Source of the DNA: Mangifera indica
Taxonomy: Eukaryota > Streptophyta > Magnoliopsida > Sapindales > Anacardiaceae
Direction of reading: 5' to 3'
Assembly (NCBI RefSeq): GCF_011075055.1
Contig: NW_025401095.1
Location: 710,501 to 774,500, forward strand
DNA: 64,000 bases
The notes beneath the pieces are model-generated. The model did not search any database, was not told the DNA's origin, and was given only the letters and a program-made list of their open reading frames with translations. Below, in pieces: positions 1 to 12,885 of this stretch (position 1 is its first letter; each line of letters starts with the position of its first letter). Position numbers and translations under genes: made by a program.

Positions 1-292
1 CATTTTAACCAATTGTCTACCCATGGTGGGTTATTTCAAAACAATTTTTAAACATAACATCAAATGTTATTTTTAGGTTGTTTTAAGAGCATTAGTCAAA
101 CAATTAGAATACTTCCGATTCCTATGATGATTTTTTAAAACTGAAAACCAATGGGTATTTAAGTGGAATAATACCTATGATGATTTTTTAAAACTGAACC
201 AATGGCTATTTATGTGTTGATTTTTCTCTATCTTAACAAAATAACTATAATATAATCATCAAATAAAATAACTGGTGATTGAATTAACTTAC

Positions 293-1900
293 ACTAGCCC
301 CAAATAAGTAAAGATAAAAATTTAATGAAGCTTTGCCCCACACTTTAGCAAAATTGCCGGCACTGCTGTTCTCTATAGCGTTTGTAATAATTCCTTGGAG
401 TATAAGAAGCAGTAGAATATATACGTAAAGAAACACATTAGCTGTTATCGAAAGGATCCTATCTTCATTTCCACTTGTGAAAAAAGGAATCAGCATCTGT
501 ACACAAATCACAGAAAGTTTAAACAACAATCTAATTATTGTATTATTCAGAATGACTATAATCTTGTTGTTAATGTGGTTTCTCGTCACCAAAAATAAGC
601 TAAATTAGCAACAGTTGGAATCATAGATGACTTGGATAAGTCTCCTAATGCTGCAGGAGAGAATGAATACAGACAGATGAGAGAAAAGATGAGACACAAA
701 ATTTTTTACGTGTTTTGGTCTGATGATCACAGTATATATGTTCTTAGTGTTATCACTAATTTGAATATAGAAGGGATAATAACACCTAAAGATAGTAAAT
801 TATCACATTTTTTTTCTATTGATGAGAATGGACTTTATTTTTTTTCTTAAATTTTATTAAAGGGTTTGAACTCTCATATTATCTTATTGAAAGAATGGAA
901 CTATCAGATTTTCTTATAAAGAGTATTGAACTTTCGATATTATCTATTGAAGATATTGAGCAAACACAAGATGATTAATTTGATGCCTTCAATAGAAAAA
1001 AAATATAAGTTTAACCCCTAAAATAAAAAAATATGAAAGTTTTGTTCCTTTAATAAAAAAATCTGAAAATTAAGTCACTTCAATAAAATAAATAAAGTTC
1101 AATTTCTTCAATATAAAAAAATGATAGTTCAATACCTCTAGGTGTTGCCATTTTGAGCACAAATAATACCTGGTATGATTTTATGTGTTATTACATCCTT
1201 AGCAAACTTACATGAGTTTTATCATATTCTAATCACTCCTACCGTAATGTATATTGCGTAAGACTTTAAATTACTTACATCAGTACTGGTGACAAAATAT
1301 CGCTCCAACAAATCTTTTTTGCCAGGTTGAACATAAACATGCATAAACCAAAAATATTAAAAAAAAAACCATCAAGAAAGGACCTTACCAATAACATCAA
1401 CCATGCTGGTATTTGAGTGAAGACATAGTTCATCGCCTTATAACTAAGGCCTCTTTTCCTGAGTTTTATGATAAAAATGAGCAGCACATAAATATTAAAG
1501 ATGAGGACAGTGGCAATTGTGAAGTAGGTGTCATAGACTACTTTTTCGAGACAATTTTGTTCAGGCTTGATCACATAATCGTAGTAATGATCCGGATGCA
1601 ATATGAGAGCAATCAGATAAGCTGCAATATACAGCCTGCATCCCCAAGTGGTTTCTATATCAAAAAAAGGTAGGAGTTTAGCGAAAATGCCCTTAAGATT
1701 TCCACATAGCTGCGAATCATGGCTCTGCATCTCTACATCAGAAGCTGCATGCTCAGACTGACACGCGTCTGACCTGTACAAGCACTTAATATTGTAAAAC
1801 TAAACCAAGATAATATATATGAAGATTACATTCATCAATCACTTACATGATGAATGACACCGAGTCTTTGGATTACAAGTTTGAGAAATTGGTCTTCAAG
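293..1900 (-). CDS. CNGC-like channel gene, copy A (partial, possibly broken)
   Basis: Minus-strand exons resembling plant cyclic-nucleotide-gated channels; the gene continues beyond the left edge. Visible exons are about 1847-1900, 1279-1773 and 293-496. Exon 1279-1773 starts after an acceptor (TTGTACAG/GTC) and encodes a first membrane segment with HPDHYYDYVIKPEQNC, then a second hydrophobic stretch. Exon 293-496 is exactly 68 codons, MLIPFFTSGNEDRIL to NFYLYLFGAS, and ends at a consensus donor (GTAAGT). Copy B at 54-60 kb has matching exons with the same borders, which is the main support. Odd points: the frame entering exon 1279-1773 has a TAA at 1873-1875 in the upstream exon. The strong donor at 1273-1278 also leaves a phase that does not join exon 293-496, although a weaker in-phase donor lies just upstream. 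The channel would sit in a membrane, but the pore and nucleotide-binding part lie outside the window. The family call rests on copy B. Confidence 0.55.
778..1148. repeat. Foldback-type element, copy 1 (in an intron of CNGC copy A)
   Basis: An imperfect palindrome. Each arm is built from several ~30-bp units resembling GAACTTTCATATTTTCTTAT followed by TGAAGGGATT. The right half is the reverse complement of the left half in pattern. The outer ends match a consensus of the form AACACCTAGAGGTAT followed by TRAACTATCA and a T-run. It has no coding capacity. The same family occurs at 2996-3200, 15480-15850 and 59255-59345. It lies in the intron between the two main exons of copy A. Confidence 0.6.
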
Positions 1901-2745
1901 TGCTGTTTTATTTGGTAAGCACGTATATAAAGAGTTATTTGAGGATGCTGATCAGTTAATGTATATATGAAGCTTATAGGGGGCCATAAATTAAAGTTGA
2001 AACTGCCTTTATCATTTCGCTACACTATATGCAATTGGATGCCACATGTGTTGCTTTATTTGTCCTTTGAGATTAAAGTAACGGAAAATTTTGAAAGAAG
2101 ACGAGCCCAGCTAGGGGCTAGTTCTAATTAGTACAGAAAGCCAATGGATGGTAGCTGGTGGAGTGATTACAACAAAAAGAATATTTAGTTACATTTTTTA
2201 TGGCACTTAATTAAAGGTCACTACAAATTATGAGAACTCAAAAAATTAATATTGTATTATGACATGTATAATAATTGATATTATATGAATATTTAGTGAA
2301 ATTTTTGTTATGATATTTATATTAAAGATGAATAAAAATTATGGAAAGTAAAATTTTTAAAACTTATTTAAGAATTTATAAAAATTGATGTTATATGTTT
2401 CAGCAAACATCCCTCTTAGCCTTCATCCAAGAGATCAAGTCCAACAATTATCAGATGATTAAGCAGAAACCAACTGTCCAAAATTGAGATTAAAAACAAA
2501 GTAAACACAATCTGTTTACAAAAATTAATTCCACAACTCCTAACTGCCAATTGTTAAGCTTAGATTTGAAGTCCTAGTATCTCACTCGATCGAGTCTCTC
2601 AAACTTCCCTTCAACAATAAGCTGAAATCTCCTCAGCTGTTGATTTGAACTTCCTTCGAGTACCAACAAGAGAAGACCGTATCCCAACATCAGTAGCAGT
2701 GAACAAAAGGAAATGTTTGAAAACTTGTGGATTTTTCTATGTTTG

Positions 2746-2783
<38 letters not shown>

Positions 2784-2995
2784 TAATAATAATATGCTGG
2801 AGATATGTTGAATTAGCTTATAAATTTGGAAATGTCTCAATTAGAAAGATTAAATATATTTTGGTGAAGAATGTAGCCTGGATATATAGTCTCCATGAAT
2901 TCTTAGCTATTCATCTCATTGAGTCCATCAATTAATTAGTATTTAGTAATTAGAGATCTTATAAATTTTATTTTTTAAGAGATAATTATAGGAAT
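1901..2995. other. Upstream region of copy A, no gene seen
   Basis: AT-rich sequence without a supportable exon. A short stretch at 1980-2010 (CATAAATTAAAGTTGAAAC) resembles sequences at about 13630 and 14087. A trinucleotide microsatellite lies at 2747-2793. Open frames across the microsatellite encode only isoleucine or leucine runs and are not genes. Confidence 0.5.
2747..2793. repeat. (AAT)n microsatellite
   Basis: About fifteen tandem AAT units with a single TGA interruption near the right end. Confidence 0.95.
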
Positions 2996-3200
2996 AACAA
3001 CATTTGAATGTATCAAAGTATTACATTTTTTTTTTTCTATTGAAGGGATTGAACTATTCTTTTTTTGGTTTCTAATTGAAAAGATTAAACTTCTAAATTT
3101 TCTATTAAAGAAATCAAACTTTCAAATTTTCCTATGCAGCATAAGGTACCAAATTTATCACCTTGCTTCCAAAAAACAAAAACCAAACAAACCTAATTAA
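2996..3200. repeat. Foldback-type element, copy 2 (one arm)
   Basis: Starts with ACAACATTTGAATGTATCAA, then a T-run and three units of the form CTATTGAAGGGATTGAACT. It then runs into the same inner sequence (TTCCAAAAAAC, then AAACAAACC) found in the middle of copy 3. No second arm is visible, so it is a half element. Confidence 0.5.
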
Positions 3201-3306
3201 TTGTATTCATTTTAAGGGAAATTAAATTAATTACCCATTTTACCCCTTCTTAAGCAAAAATACCCTAAATATTTTTTAAAATATCAAAACTATCCTTTAC
3301 CACATC

Positions 3307-3314
3307 TATATAAA
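3307..3314 (+). promoter_or_regulatory. Possible TATA box before a CT-rich initiator stretch
   Basis: TATATAAA followed by CCCTCTCACTCTCACTCTC, an arrangement common in plant promoters. It precedes the minisatellite array and the MULE transposase pseudogene 1.4 kb downstream. Assigning it to that element is inference. Confidence 0.3.
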
Positions 3315-3534
3315 CCCTCTCACTCTCACTCTCATTAGATACACGTTTCATATCACTCAAATATTTACTCTTACTCTCATTTTTATTCAATATCAATTAC
3401 TGCGAGTTCGTTCGGAAGGAAGAAGTTTGAATTTCTAAATTCGAATTGAAAAAAGTCAATTCATGAGAAAAAGATATTTATACAAATCTTAATTCAAACT
3501 TAATTTTATTTGTTAAATCTAGTTTGTATGTCAT

Positions 3535-4376
3535 GTAAAGGGGGCATTTAGATATTTGATAATAATTTAGGGGTTAAATGAAATGCTAAAAAATATGGGG
3601 GCATTTTGATATTACATAATGTATGAAGGATTTAAATAAAATGTTAGAATAGATAGATATATTTTGATACAAGACAACATATTAGAGTGTTAAATGAAAT
3701 GTTAAAAAAATATGGGGGTATTTGATATTAAACATTGTGAGAAGGTTTTAAATGAAATGTTAGGAATAGATAGATGCATTTTGATACAAGACAACATATA
3801 AGGATGTTAAAAAAATGTTAGATAATTATAGGGGTTAAATGAAATGTTAAAAAAATATAGAGGTATTTTGATATTAAACATTGTAAGACAATTTTAAATG
3901 AAATTTTAGGAATAGATAGATGTATTTCCATACATGACAATATATGAGGGTGTTAAATAAAATGTTAGATACTTATAGGGTGTTAAATGAAATGTTAGAA
4001 AGATATGGAGGTATTTCGATATTAAATATTGTAAGATGGTTTTAAATGATATACTAAAAGTAGATAGATGCATTTTCATACAAGATAACATGTGAGGATG
4101 TTAAATAAAATGTTAGATAATTACAGGGGCTTAAAAAATGTTCGAAAAATATAAAGGGTATTTTGACATTAAACTTTGTAAGACGGTTTTAAATGATATG
4201 TTAGGAGTAGATAGATATATTTCCATACAAAACAACATATGAGGGTGTTAAACAAAATGTTAGATAATTATATGAGGTTAAATGAAATATTAAAAAAATA
4301 TGAGAGATATTTTGATATTAAAATTTTAAGACGGTTTTAAATGACATGTTAAGAATAGGTAGAGATATTTTGGGAA
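3535..4376. repeat. Minisatellite array, ~145-bp units, left of the MULE block
   Basis: About six diverged tandem copies. Each contains the landmark GATAATTATAGGGGTTAAATG, then a GTATTTTGATATTAAACATTG segment, then AGGAATAGATAGATG. Landmarks recur near 3557, 3683, 3821, 3967, 4112 and 4262, so the period drifts from about 126 to 150 bp. No coding capacity. It may be the terminal or subterminal region of the MULE. Confidence 0.85.
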
Positions 4377-4758
4377 ATTAGAGGTGGCACATATATCAAT
4401 AAATGGTTATTTTAGATTTTTTTTATAAATGTTTAATTTTTCCTGAAAAATATGTTATTGCAGAGTTGATAATTAAAATGACTGGTTATGCGTCTGTTTG
4501 TTTCTAAGGAGAATAGATTCAACGTGATGCCAATAAAATGAAGTATGTTGGAGGATGTAAACAATTGATTAAAATTCCCTCTGAAATAATATTTGAGAAA
4601 TTTATTCAACTTTTGAGTAAGCATTGTAGTCTTGATCTAATTAAAAACTATCTTCAACTATCTATAAAACCAAGAAAAATTGAGATCGACTGCTCAGTAT
4701 AGATCCAAAATAATAAAGATATCCAAGGTCTTATTGACATATCTCAATACTTCAAGGA
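4377..4758. other. Spacer before the MULE transposase, nothing identified
   Basis: AT-rich sequence between the minisatellite array and the first readable transposase sequence. No family match was recognised. Confidence 0.4.
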
Positions 4759-7060
4759 ATGTATTCTTGTTTCTGTTACATGTATGTTGATCGAAGGACA
4801 AAAAGAAGAAGAAGAAGAAGAAAAATTAAAGAAGTGAAAAAAGAATATGGTTTGGAAGACTTGATTGATTTTAGTAACGATGCATTGTATATTGCAAATG
4901 AATGGGGTCGTGGAGAGAAAAATAGAGTTCCCGATTGGGGTGACTTTGAAGGGAACGAGATAATTGATTTTCCTCTTGATAAGACAGAGTCCGAGGATAT
5001 ATCACCTATTACTAGAGGTATAAATAGTTTGCAGCTTAAAGATCCTATTATAGGTGGCAAAAATTATTTAGGGCCATTTTTTGACCATGTTCCCACTAAT
5101 CTGTTTAGGTGGCTTCTTGATTTTCCTTTATAGCTATCAACATCATCAAGTAGTACATGATCGATCCAAGAAGGGAATGTTGTAAAGCTTGGTGATATTT
5201 TCCATAACAAACAACACTTGAAAGATGTTGTGGACCAATTTGCCCTAGAGAAAGGATTTTAATACAGGGTACATAAGTCTGATACGAGGTGATAGAAGAT
5301 TAGGTGTTATGATGAAAACTGTCGTTGGTATTTATTAGCCACCAAAGCCAAATCCAGTGAAGTCTTCCAAATCAATAAAATGAATCCAACCCATACATGT
5401 TCAGTTGATCAAATAATGCCACATTACCAACAAGTTGGGGCCTAGGCTTTAGGTCAATTATTAGCCTAAAGAGACAATTGTCGACATCACTGATCGGTAC
5501 AAAATTAACATTTCATATTCACAAGCTTGACAGACAAAAAATTAGGCTTTAAATTCACTGAGGGGTTCACTGAAAGAATCATTTATGCTCTTACCAGATT
5601 ATTGCTATAATTTAGAGTATGTTAATTTAGGAACCGTGACCGCTATTGAAACGAATGATGAATATCGATTTAAGTATTTTTTAATGGCATTGGGATATTT
5701 CGTTTGTGCTTTAGACAATATCTTCGACCAGTTATTTGCATTGATGCTGTTTTCCTTAAAGGTTGATAAGTTGGTCATTTATTCCTTACAGTAGGCCTCG
5801 ATGGTAATAACCAAATATACCTAATTGCTTTCAGTGTTGGTAAAAAAGAAGATCACAATATATGGTGCTGGTTTTTTAGAAAGGTTAAAGAATACATCAA
5901 TGAAATCCTTGAGTTGGCAATAATCTCAGATTGACATAATGTTATATACTCTGTAATGGCTGAAATCTTTCTAGATGTCTACCATAGGTGTTGTTGTGAT
6001 CACCTTTTGTGTAATATGCAATCAAAGTACAAACGCGACTCAAAAGATAACGTGTTTAAACATGTATAAAAATTTTATTCCATTTAACATTTTATAAATT
6101 TTGATAATAACGTGCTCATATTATTTATAACCTTGTAGGTTGCGTGTTCATATTAGAAAGTCATAAAATCATATATAGAAGCACATTTTGAGGCTATGAT
6201 AAGATCTATCAATGCGATGAATCCTTAAGCTAGGGCTTAACTACGTGAGATGGGATTTCAGCGATGGAGCAAGGCACATTTTTTGGGGCATTAGTATAAC
6301 ATAATGACAACTAATATTACAAAGTCATTTAATGCCCTTGTGAAACATGCATGGGGTTTGCCTATCACATTACTCACTGAGTTCATTTGGGGCATATTAC
6401 AAGAGGAGAAACCATGCAAGTACGTACCCAATTATTAATAATTATCTTTTTGAGTATGTCTTTCTTCCCTTATGCTTGTTATTAACATATGTGTTCTTGC
6501 TTTTGCAACTCGTAGATGAATGCCCTAATTATGTTACCCCATAGATGGAGGAAAAGATAGGTTGTCATGTGTTGAAGTTTACACAATTAGAAGTTTGACC
6601 AATTACAACTCTTTGGTTTCAGGTTGTTGGTTTTGGTGGATATGTGGATATTGTGGACTTAAATGAAATGTCTTGTACGTGCAAAAAGTTTCAGTTTTCA
6701 TGTATTCCATATAAGTAGGTCATTACTGTTGCAGACACATGAGACTCACAAATGTCAATGCATAGGTTCATCCATTCTTCAACACCAAGTTTCACCGTGC
6801 CATGTATGCGAAACTTATCAACCAACTCAGAAACCAATTAGAATGATCGCATGCCCTAGAAAAAAGAGTTATCCTGCCCTTTGTTCTCGATCTTCATCGA
6901 TTGGGCCACCCTTCCAACAAAAATCAACGTCCTTCATAGGGAGAGATTTTTACACCCAAGATATGTAGTCAATGTAAACAATTAGGACATGTTCGAACAC
7001 AATGTAAAAGCCCAGCACTAGTTCTAACCTTCGTCCCACAGGGTTCATCTTGAAGAAGTA
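4759..7060 (+). pseudogene. Mutator-like (MULE) transposase pseudogene
   Basis: Would encode a MuDR-type DDE transposase acting in the nucleus. The opening frame (4759-5133) is acidic and basic and typical of MULE N-termini. After stops and frame changes the translation continues with CYDENCRWYLLATKAK and KMNPTHTCSV (about 5310-5410), the zinc-binding N-terminal region. Next comes RQYLRPVICIDAVFLKG (5715-5763), holding the first catalytic Asp. Then come VGLDGNNQIYLIAFSVGK (about 5785-5850) and HRCCCDHLLCNMQSKYK (about 5990-6030). Further on are YNIMTTNITKSFNALVKHA and a SWIM-like CTCKKFQFSC whose final Cys-x-His is lost (6673-6715). A zinc knuckle, CSQCKQLGHVRTQC, lies at 6964-7005. Many in-frame stops make it non-functional. 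It converges with the Ulp1-like pseudogene on the other strand. Confidence 0.85.
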
Positions 7061-7959
7061 AAAGATCGAGATCTTGATAACCTCTAATTTAGTTTATATG
7101 AGTACGTCTTTATTGAAATGATATGTAATCAATGTATTTTGGTTAATGTTTCAGTTGAATTACTATGTTCATATGTGATGTAATCAGTTTAGTGTGAATA
7201 ATTTTTTAATTTCATAGTTGTTAGAAAAAACATTATTAATGTAATTATTAGAATGAACATTTTGTGGTTTGATTAATGTATGATTAACTTATGTTTGACT
7301 TGTGTTTAGGGAGTGATGGTGGAGTTTTAAGGCTGATGATATGATAGTTTAGAGTGTTATAAATACACATGTGTGAGAATTATGTTATTGACAGGAACTA
7401 TATCCAAAAAATGACTTGTAGCATCATACATTAATTTATAAAATTCATGCAATTTATTGATTCAATAGTATTTTTAAACTAATAATATGATCAAGTCCAT
7501 ACAAATAATTAAAAGTATCTTTCCAAAATTATAACTTGATTTTTTATTTTATATAATTTATTAGTCTGCTTGCAAATTCAAATAGAATAATGCTATATAA
7601 ATAATTTTCATATGTAATAATGATATTAATAATGCAAAATTTTTAGTATTTCACTATTAACATTTTTTTCTTCAAAATATTAATGTTGAGAAATTTTTAA
7701 TTAATACCATAATTTAAAGTTAATAACATCACAATACTCTCCTATAATTTTTTTCATGACAAAATTATTTAAAAATTGAAATCAAATGCATAACTATATA
7801 TAGTGATAAACAATGTATCTCATACGCATAAGCATATATAATAAATATATATATAACAACTCCAAAATCGGTAAAATAAACAATGATCAAAACAAATATA
7901 TATCCATGCTCTACTTGATACAATGAAAATACAAATGCGAGGCTAAACGCCAATGCATA
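7061..7959. other. Intergenic part of the MULE block, no gene seen
   Basis: Very AT-rich and between the 3' ends of two convergent pseudogenes. The hydrophobic open frame on the minus strand at 7765-8022 overlaps the end of the protease pseudogene in another frame and is not supported. Confidence 0.4.
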
Positions 7960-10900
7960 GAGGTGGACAACTTTCGGGAAAAATCCACGCTCTGTGACAA
8001 TGCTAAACACTCTATGAAACATAACATAAAAATGCCATAGTCACCAGAACCCTTGCCCTGTTGAGGGACACCCTTTATTTGACGTAATATCAGGTGATTG
8101 CCTTATGTTGCTTGCCTATAAGTCGTTCAGAAACTCGTCACCTCTACTAACGCTAATATGAATGTCATGTATGGTTGCATCCGTCGTGCAAGACACTTAT
8201 AATTCTCTGAGTATGATACCTCAGAGTTATATACTATAATCGACCAATCATAAAAATCTATAACTCTGGCTATCCAATGTGCACAGTCGAAGTTTATAGG
8301 GATGAAAACCTATAAACATTGAGAAATTATAATGAATACATGTGTTGTCTATGAGTTAATTCAAAGTAAATTATAATGAAAACACTATTATACTATACCT
8401 TATTGACCTCATCCCATGGTTTGCAAAACAAACCGGGGGTATAATTTGCCTTAACCATCTTCGTGAAAAGTTTAGGAAACCCATACGCCTTTGTTGGCAT
8501 AGTAGTCTAACTATCGAATGCCATCTTGATATGCCTCATGAAGAAGGTTGGGCCGTCATCCAACTCTATGGAACGATGCCCTACTGCTCATCTTGGTGCC
8601 AACATAATATCACCAAAAAAGAATCTATATGCTAAAATGGATATAAAAAACTTAAATTTATTAGTTCTTGATGAATATATAAAACATTTAACTAAATTCA
8701 ATAGAAAGCACAACTTACATCATCGGTTAGCCACTTGGGCAACTCGACAACAATCCTCTAAAAATGTCTCTGGACTTAGCTCTAATGAAATAAACCTCAT
8801 GCTCATCGGATGCTACAACTCTAATGTAAATGTGAGGAAAGATTCCTCACGCTCTACAACAGAGGATGGAATGGTCCAGAGTTGTCATTTCACTTACGAT
8901 TTGATTGGATTTGTATACGGGGCGTAAACGAGTAGACTCTTTTGAATAACCCAACCATGTGCAGTATGCACCATCTGAAAAAAACATTCAACTATTAATT
9001 CAATATTTAATCTCAAGTACTAATTACGATTTGATTAATTAATATTACCTTATCAATGTATGCCGGAGGAAGTTTGGTGAGGGAATCCTTTATTGTTATC
9101 AAGTCAATCGACCATACCCCTTGATGGACTACAAAATTAATTTTATATTATCAGTGATTAGTATATATGAATATATACAAACTATAATAGATATACCTCA
9201 TCCTGGTTTCCATGAGAAATATCCTTTAATAGGTCCTTCCCTTGTGAACTAATTTCCATTACTTTTTTACTAGAGTTGGGGACCTCAATAAGTAACCACA
9301 ACCGCTCATCATGAAAAGGAGACAAAACATTTTAAATAGACATAATAACATTAATAACAAATTGATCAATGACATTTCATAAAAAAACACGCTATCTCTA
9401 TAGTCAGGAAATGTCTACAGAGAGAACTCTCGATTGATAATGTCTCATGGCCAGTATCCTATACGGATAAAAAGAACAAATAGATAAATGATATTTCATA
9501 TAAAATATAATAACTATAATAATTTTCATACCTCAGATGGGAGATCTGAAGTAATCGAAGGACCAACCGAAACACCCTCATGATCAAGACCTATACAAAT
9601 ATATAAAAGGAATTAATCAATGATAATTAATTAAGAAATATAGTAACAACAATAAATGACAAACCTCAGATGGGAAAGGTGATGTAATAGAAAGGCTAAC
9701 CAAGACCCCTTCATAGCGACTACACTATAGGAATAATATTAATAACTTGATTAATGACATTTCATATAAGATATAATAACAACATTTCATATTAAATATA
9801 TCTAAGAAATTAAATATAGATGTCATATGGGTGAAGAAATGGAATTGATTTGTCAATGAGGGAGGTCATCCCAACACCATCTGCATACCTTGCACGGAGT
9901 TAATATAGATGTTAAAGCAATAACGAAATACAATTTTTATAAGGAATAAATGAGATAGGGCTTTGTAACTTGATTGATCGGAGTTGGGCATGTACGTGTG
10001 ACGATTTTCTTCAAATGAGTCAAACAATCCTCTAATCGAGTCATCTGAGAAGATATCTTATCACGTAAATAAGAAATCTCACATAATATCATAGTGCCCC
10101 AGTGGGCCAAAGCAACATCTAATAAGGAAAGAATGGGTGATAGGTAGCACGGTCCTGAATAGACTATTCTAGTGGCATCATTGGAGATACTCTATCTCCT
10201 ATCGGGGGCTGTTGAAGAGGATGAGGAGGAATATGGCTCTGACATACTTATGTATAGAATAACGTTCGCCTACCATGGTGTAACCTCCTCAATTGGTGAC
10301 GGATAGAGGGGGAAAGTGACATAATCCTATTCATTCAGATATATAATTAAAGATTTTTGCAATAATCAAGATATCAATTAACTAATTAGTTAACAATTAC
10401 ATACCTTATCACTGGTGAAAATAGTACCCATATGACTCCAAACAGATACATCTCATGTATGCCACTTGAAAATCCATGGAGACGCATGGACATAAACCAA
10501 ATCCACCCAATTATACACAGTGTCTATCGTCTCATATATCCAATACTGCAATATAAACATTAATTGTTAAATTAAATTAATTTGTGTTCTTGCCAATTAG
10601 TATATATAATCAAGAAATATACACTTACCTAGAATGCAACAGGAAATTCGTGTATGTCGTATTTATGCATATCGGGCATTTGACTGAAGCAGACTTTGTC
10701 ACTCGCTTGGGACATAAACTTGTATGTCATTTGCCATACTAGAACACCCTATGGATAGGAATTAAACCTATCTAAGTGATTGACCAACTATAGGTACTCT
10801 GCAAATACCTTTTTTTGTTGATCATTTCCTAGTAACACCATATGTAGACAATACAACAAGACCATTTTAACGACATCAATATCATTATTGCTCTATGGCC

Positions 10901-11335
10901 TAGCCAAGATGAAATGCTCAATATCGTGAAACTACACCTTTTGATATCCCTGCAAGTACATATCCCTAATCCTATGTCCAGATTTGCATGGAATATATGA
11001 TAAAAATGCAATGATCTAGCTAAATGGTAGCCCTTTCATCAATACAAACTCGTTTGGGCTAAATCTCATGTCAACCCCATTAACCCTAAACTAGAACTCA
11101 TCTCTACCTTAGCCCTGATACAACTATCATAGCTGAAAAGAGTGCACTAACACTCTAAAGAATTTGATATCAGTTAATCGAAGGAGATGACTGAAACACG
11201 TCTACTTAAACAACTACAGTTGCTTTGATGTCAGGGTTGACCTAATCTTGGATATGACGGTGTGCTGGACATGACATATAACCTTTGCTCGGAAGTGTCA
11301 AGACTCATTCGAGATTTGTAACTTGCCATCATCAT
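7960..11335 (-). pseudogene. DUF1985 + Ulp1-like (C48) protease pseudogene
   Basis: Minus strand. The N-terminal part (about 11335-10640) resembles DUF1985: VNGVDMRFSPNEFVLMKGLP, then DIDVVKMVLLYCLHMVLLG, then LVNHLDRFNSYPxGVLVWQ. The C-terminal part (about 8330-7970) resembles the catalytic core of Ulp1-type SUMO proteases: VFIPINFDCAHWIARVIDFY, then SIIVYNSEVSYSENYK, then KGVPQQGKGSGDYGIFMLCF. Of the expected His-Asp-Cys triad only His is kept. The Asp position reads Asn (VYNS), and the Cys position reads Tyr (codon TAT at 8037-8039). Several stops and probable introns lie between. Such proteins are known as passengers of some plant MULEs, and the transposase next door fits that. No protease activity is expected. 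Confidence 0.75.
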
Positions 11336-11369
11336 GTTTTCTTTTATGAGAAGTATCTTGCACAAAAAT

Positions 11370-12885
11370 TTGAAAGTTTATAAGAATTTCATGAGCAATA
11401 GATGTATAAATAGATATGGAATTGAAAAATACAGAAAAAATCGACCTAAAATGCAAAAACTACATGTTGAAATACTTGAAAGATGAAAACTGAAAAATGA
11501 AAAAAACAAAACTAAAATTTGAAATTTATACGTTGAAATACCGTAGAATGTCAAAAACTGAAAAATCATTTGAAAATCTAAAAAGTATTAGTTGAAATAT
11601 CCTAAAATGATGAAAATAAAAAAAATGACCCTGAATTCCTAAAACTAACCGTTGAAATACCTTGAAATGACAAAAATTGAAAAATTGAACTGAAATTTGA
11701 AAAGCACATGTCAAAATATCCAAGAATAACAACAATAAAAAAATTGAAATAAAAATTAAAAACTACATGTCCGAAAACCTTGAAATGACAAATATAAAAA
11801 AAACGGAACTAAAATTCGAAATCTATATATTGAAATACCTTAGAATGTCAACATTTAAAAAATCACATAGAAATATGAAAAATACGAGTCTAAACATTCT
11901 AGAATGCAACAATTAAAAATCTGAACTAAAATTTGAAAACAACATGTCCAAAAACCTTGAAATGACAAACACTAAAAAAATGAAACTGAAATTCAGAATC
12001 TATATGTTGAAATACCGTAAAATGTCAAAAATTGAAAAATCCCTTGAAAATCTGAAAAGTACGAGTCAAAATATCCTAAAATATAAAAATTCAAAAACAA
12101 AATTGAAACAAAAACTACATGTTCAAATGCTCTAGAATGTGGAAAACCGAAAAATCACTTGAAATTTTAAAACTTACAAGTGAAAATACCTTGGATTGAC
12201 AAAAAAAAACTGTCATGAATTTTAAAATCTAAATGTTGAAATAACCATAAATAATAAAAATTGAAAAATCCAGCTAAAATTCAGAAAGTGCATACAAAAG
12301 TACACTCAAATGACAACAATTGAAAAACTAGACAAAATTTTGAAAACTATACGTCAAAAAACCTTAGAATGAGAAAAATCGAAAAACGGAATTTGAATTC
12401 TATATGTTGAAATATCTTAAAATGTTAGAAATAAAAAAATTATTCAAAAATCTAAAAAGTACGGGTCAAAATATCCTAAAATGACCAAAAATAAGAAATG
12501 GATCTAAATTTTAGAAACTAAATGTTGAAATAGCTTAAAAACAGAAAAATCAAAATATCGAACTGAAATCAGGAAATTACATAAGCAAACAGCCTAGAAG
12601 CACAAAAATAATGAAACATACATGAAATTTGAAAATAACATGTCAAAGAACCCTAAATCAGAAAAAACAAACATGAAATTCGAAAACTAAATGTTGAATT
12701 AGCTTAGTATGACAGAAATTGAAAAATCGATCTAAAATTTGATAATTATATCATAAAATGGGCCTAGAAAAGCACAAAAATTAAGAAACTGATGTCAAAT
12801 TCGAAAACTATATATCGAAAAAACCCTAAAATAGGAAAAATGGATAAAAAATTTGAAAACTACATGTCGAAAAACCCTAGGTGTG
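11370..12885. repeat. Minisatellite array, ~60-bp units, right of the MULE block
   Basis: About 25 diverged tandem units. A typical unit reads GTTGAAATACCTTAGAATG, then ACAAAAATTGAAAAAT, then a CGAACTGAAATTTGAAAAC-like stretch. Successive landmarks at 11532, 11592, 11652, 11710, 11769 and 11830 give the ~60-bp period. Open frames across it are artefacts of the repeat. It may be the long repetitive end of the MULE. Confidence 0.9.

Noticed and set aside
632..850. A 72-residue plus-strand frame near the left edge
   Set aside because: It lies in the intron of CNGC copy A on the opposite strand and its end runs into the foldback repeat.
2574..2935. Two overlapping open frames across the AAT microsatellite
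   Set aside because: The translation is dominated by leucine or isoleucine runs from the repeat, with no recognisable domain on either side.
8526..8927. A 133-residue plus-strand protein
   Set aside because: It is antisense to the Ulp1-like pseudogene, whose minus-strand translation carries recognisable blocks on both sides.
11378..12135. Phe/Ser-rich and Lys-rich open frames
   Set aside because: They are translations of the 60-bp minisatellite in different frames.
11370..12885. Regular repeats suggesting a CRISPR-like array
   Set aside because: Units are contiguous and diverged with no conserved repeat plus unique spacer pattern, and the sequence is from a plant genome. It is a minisatellite.
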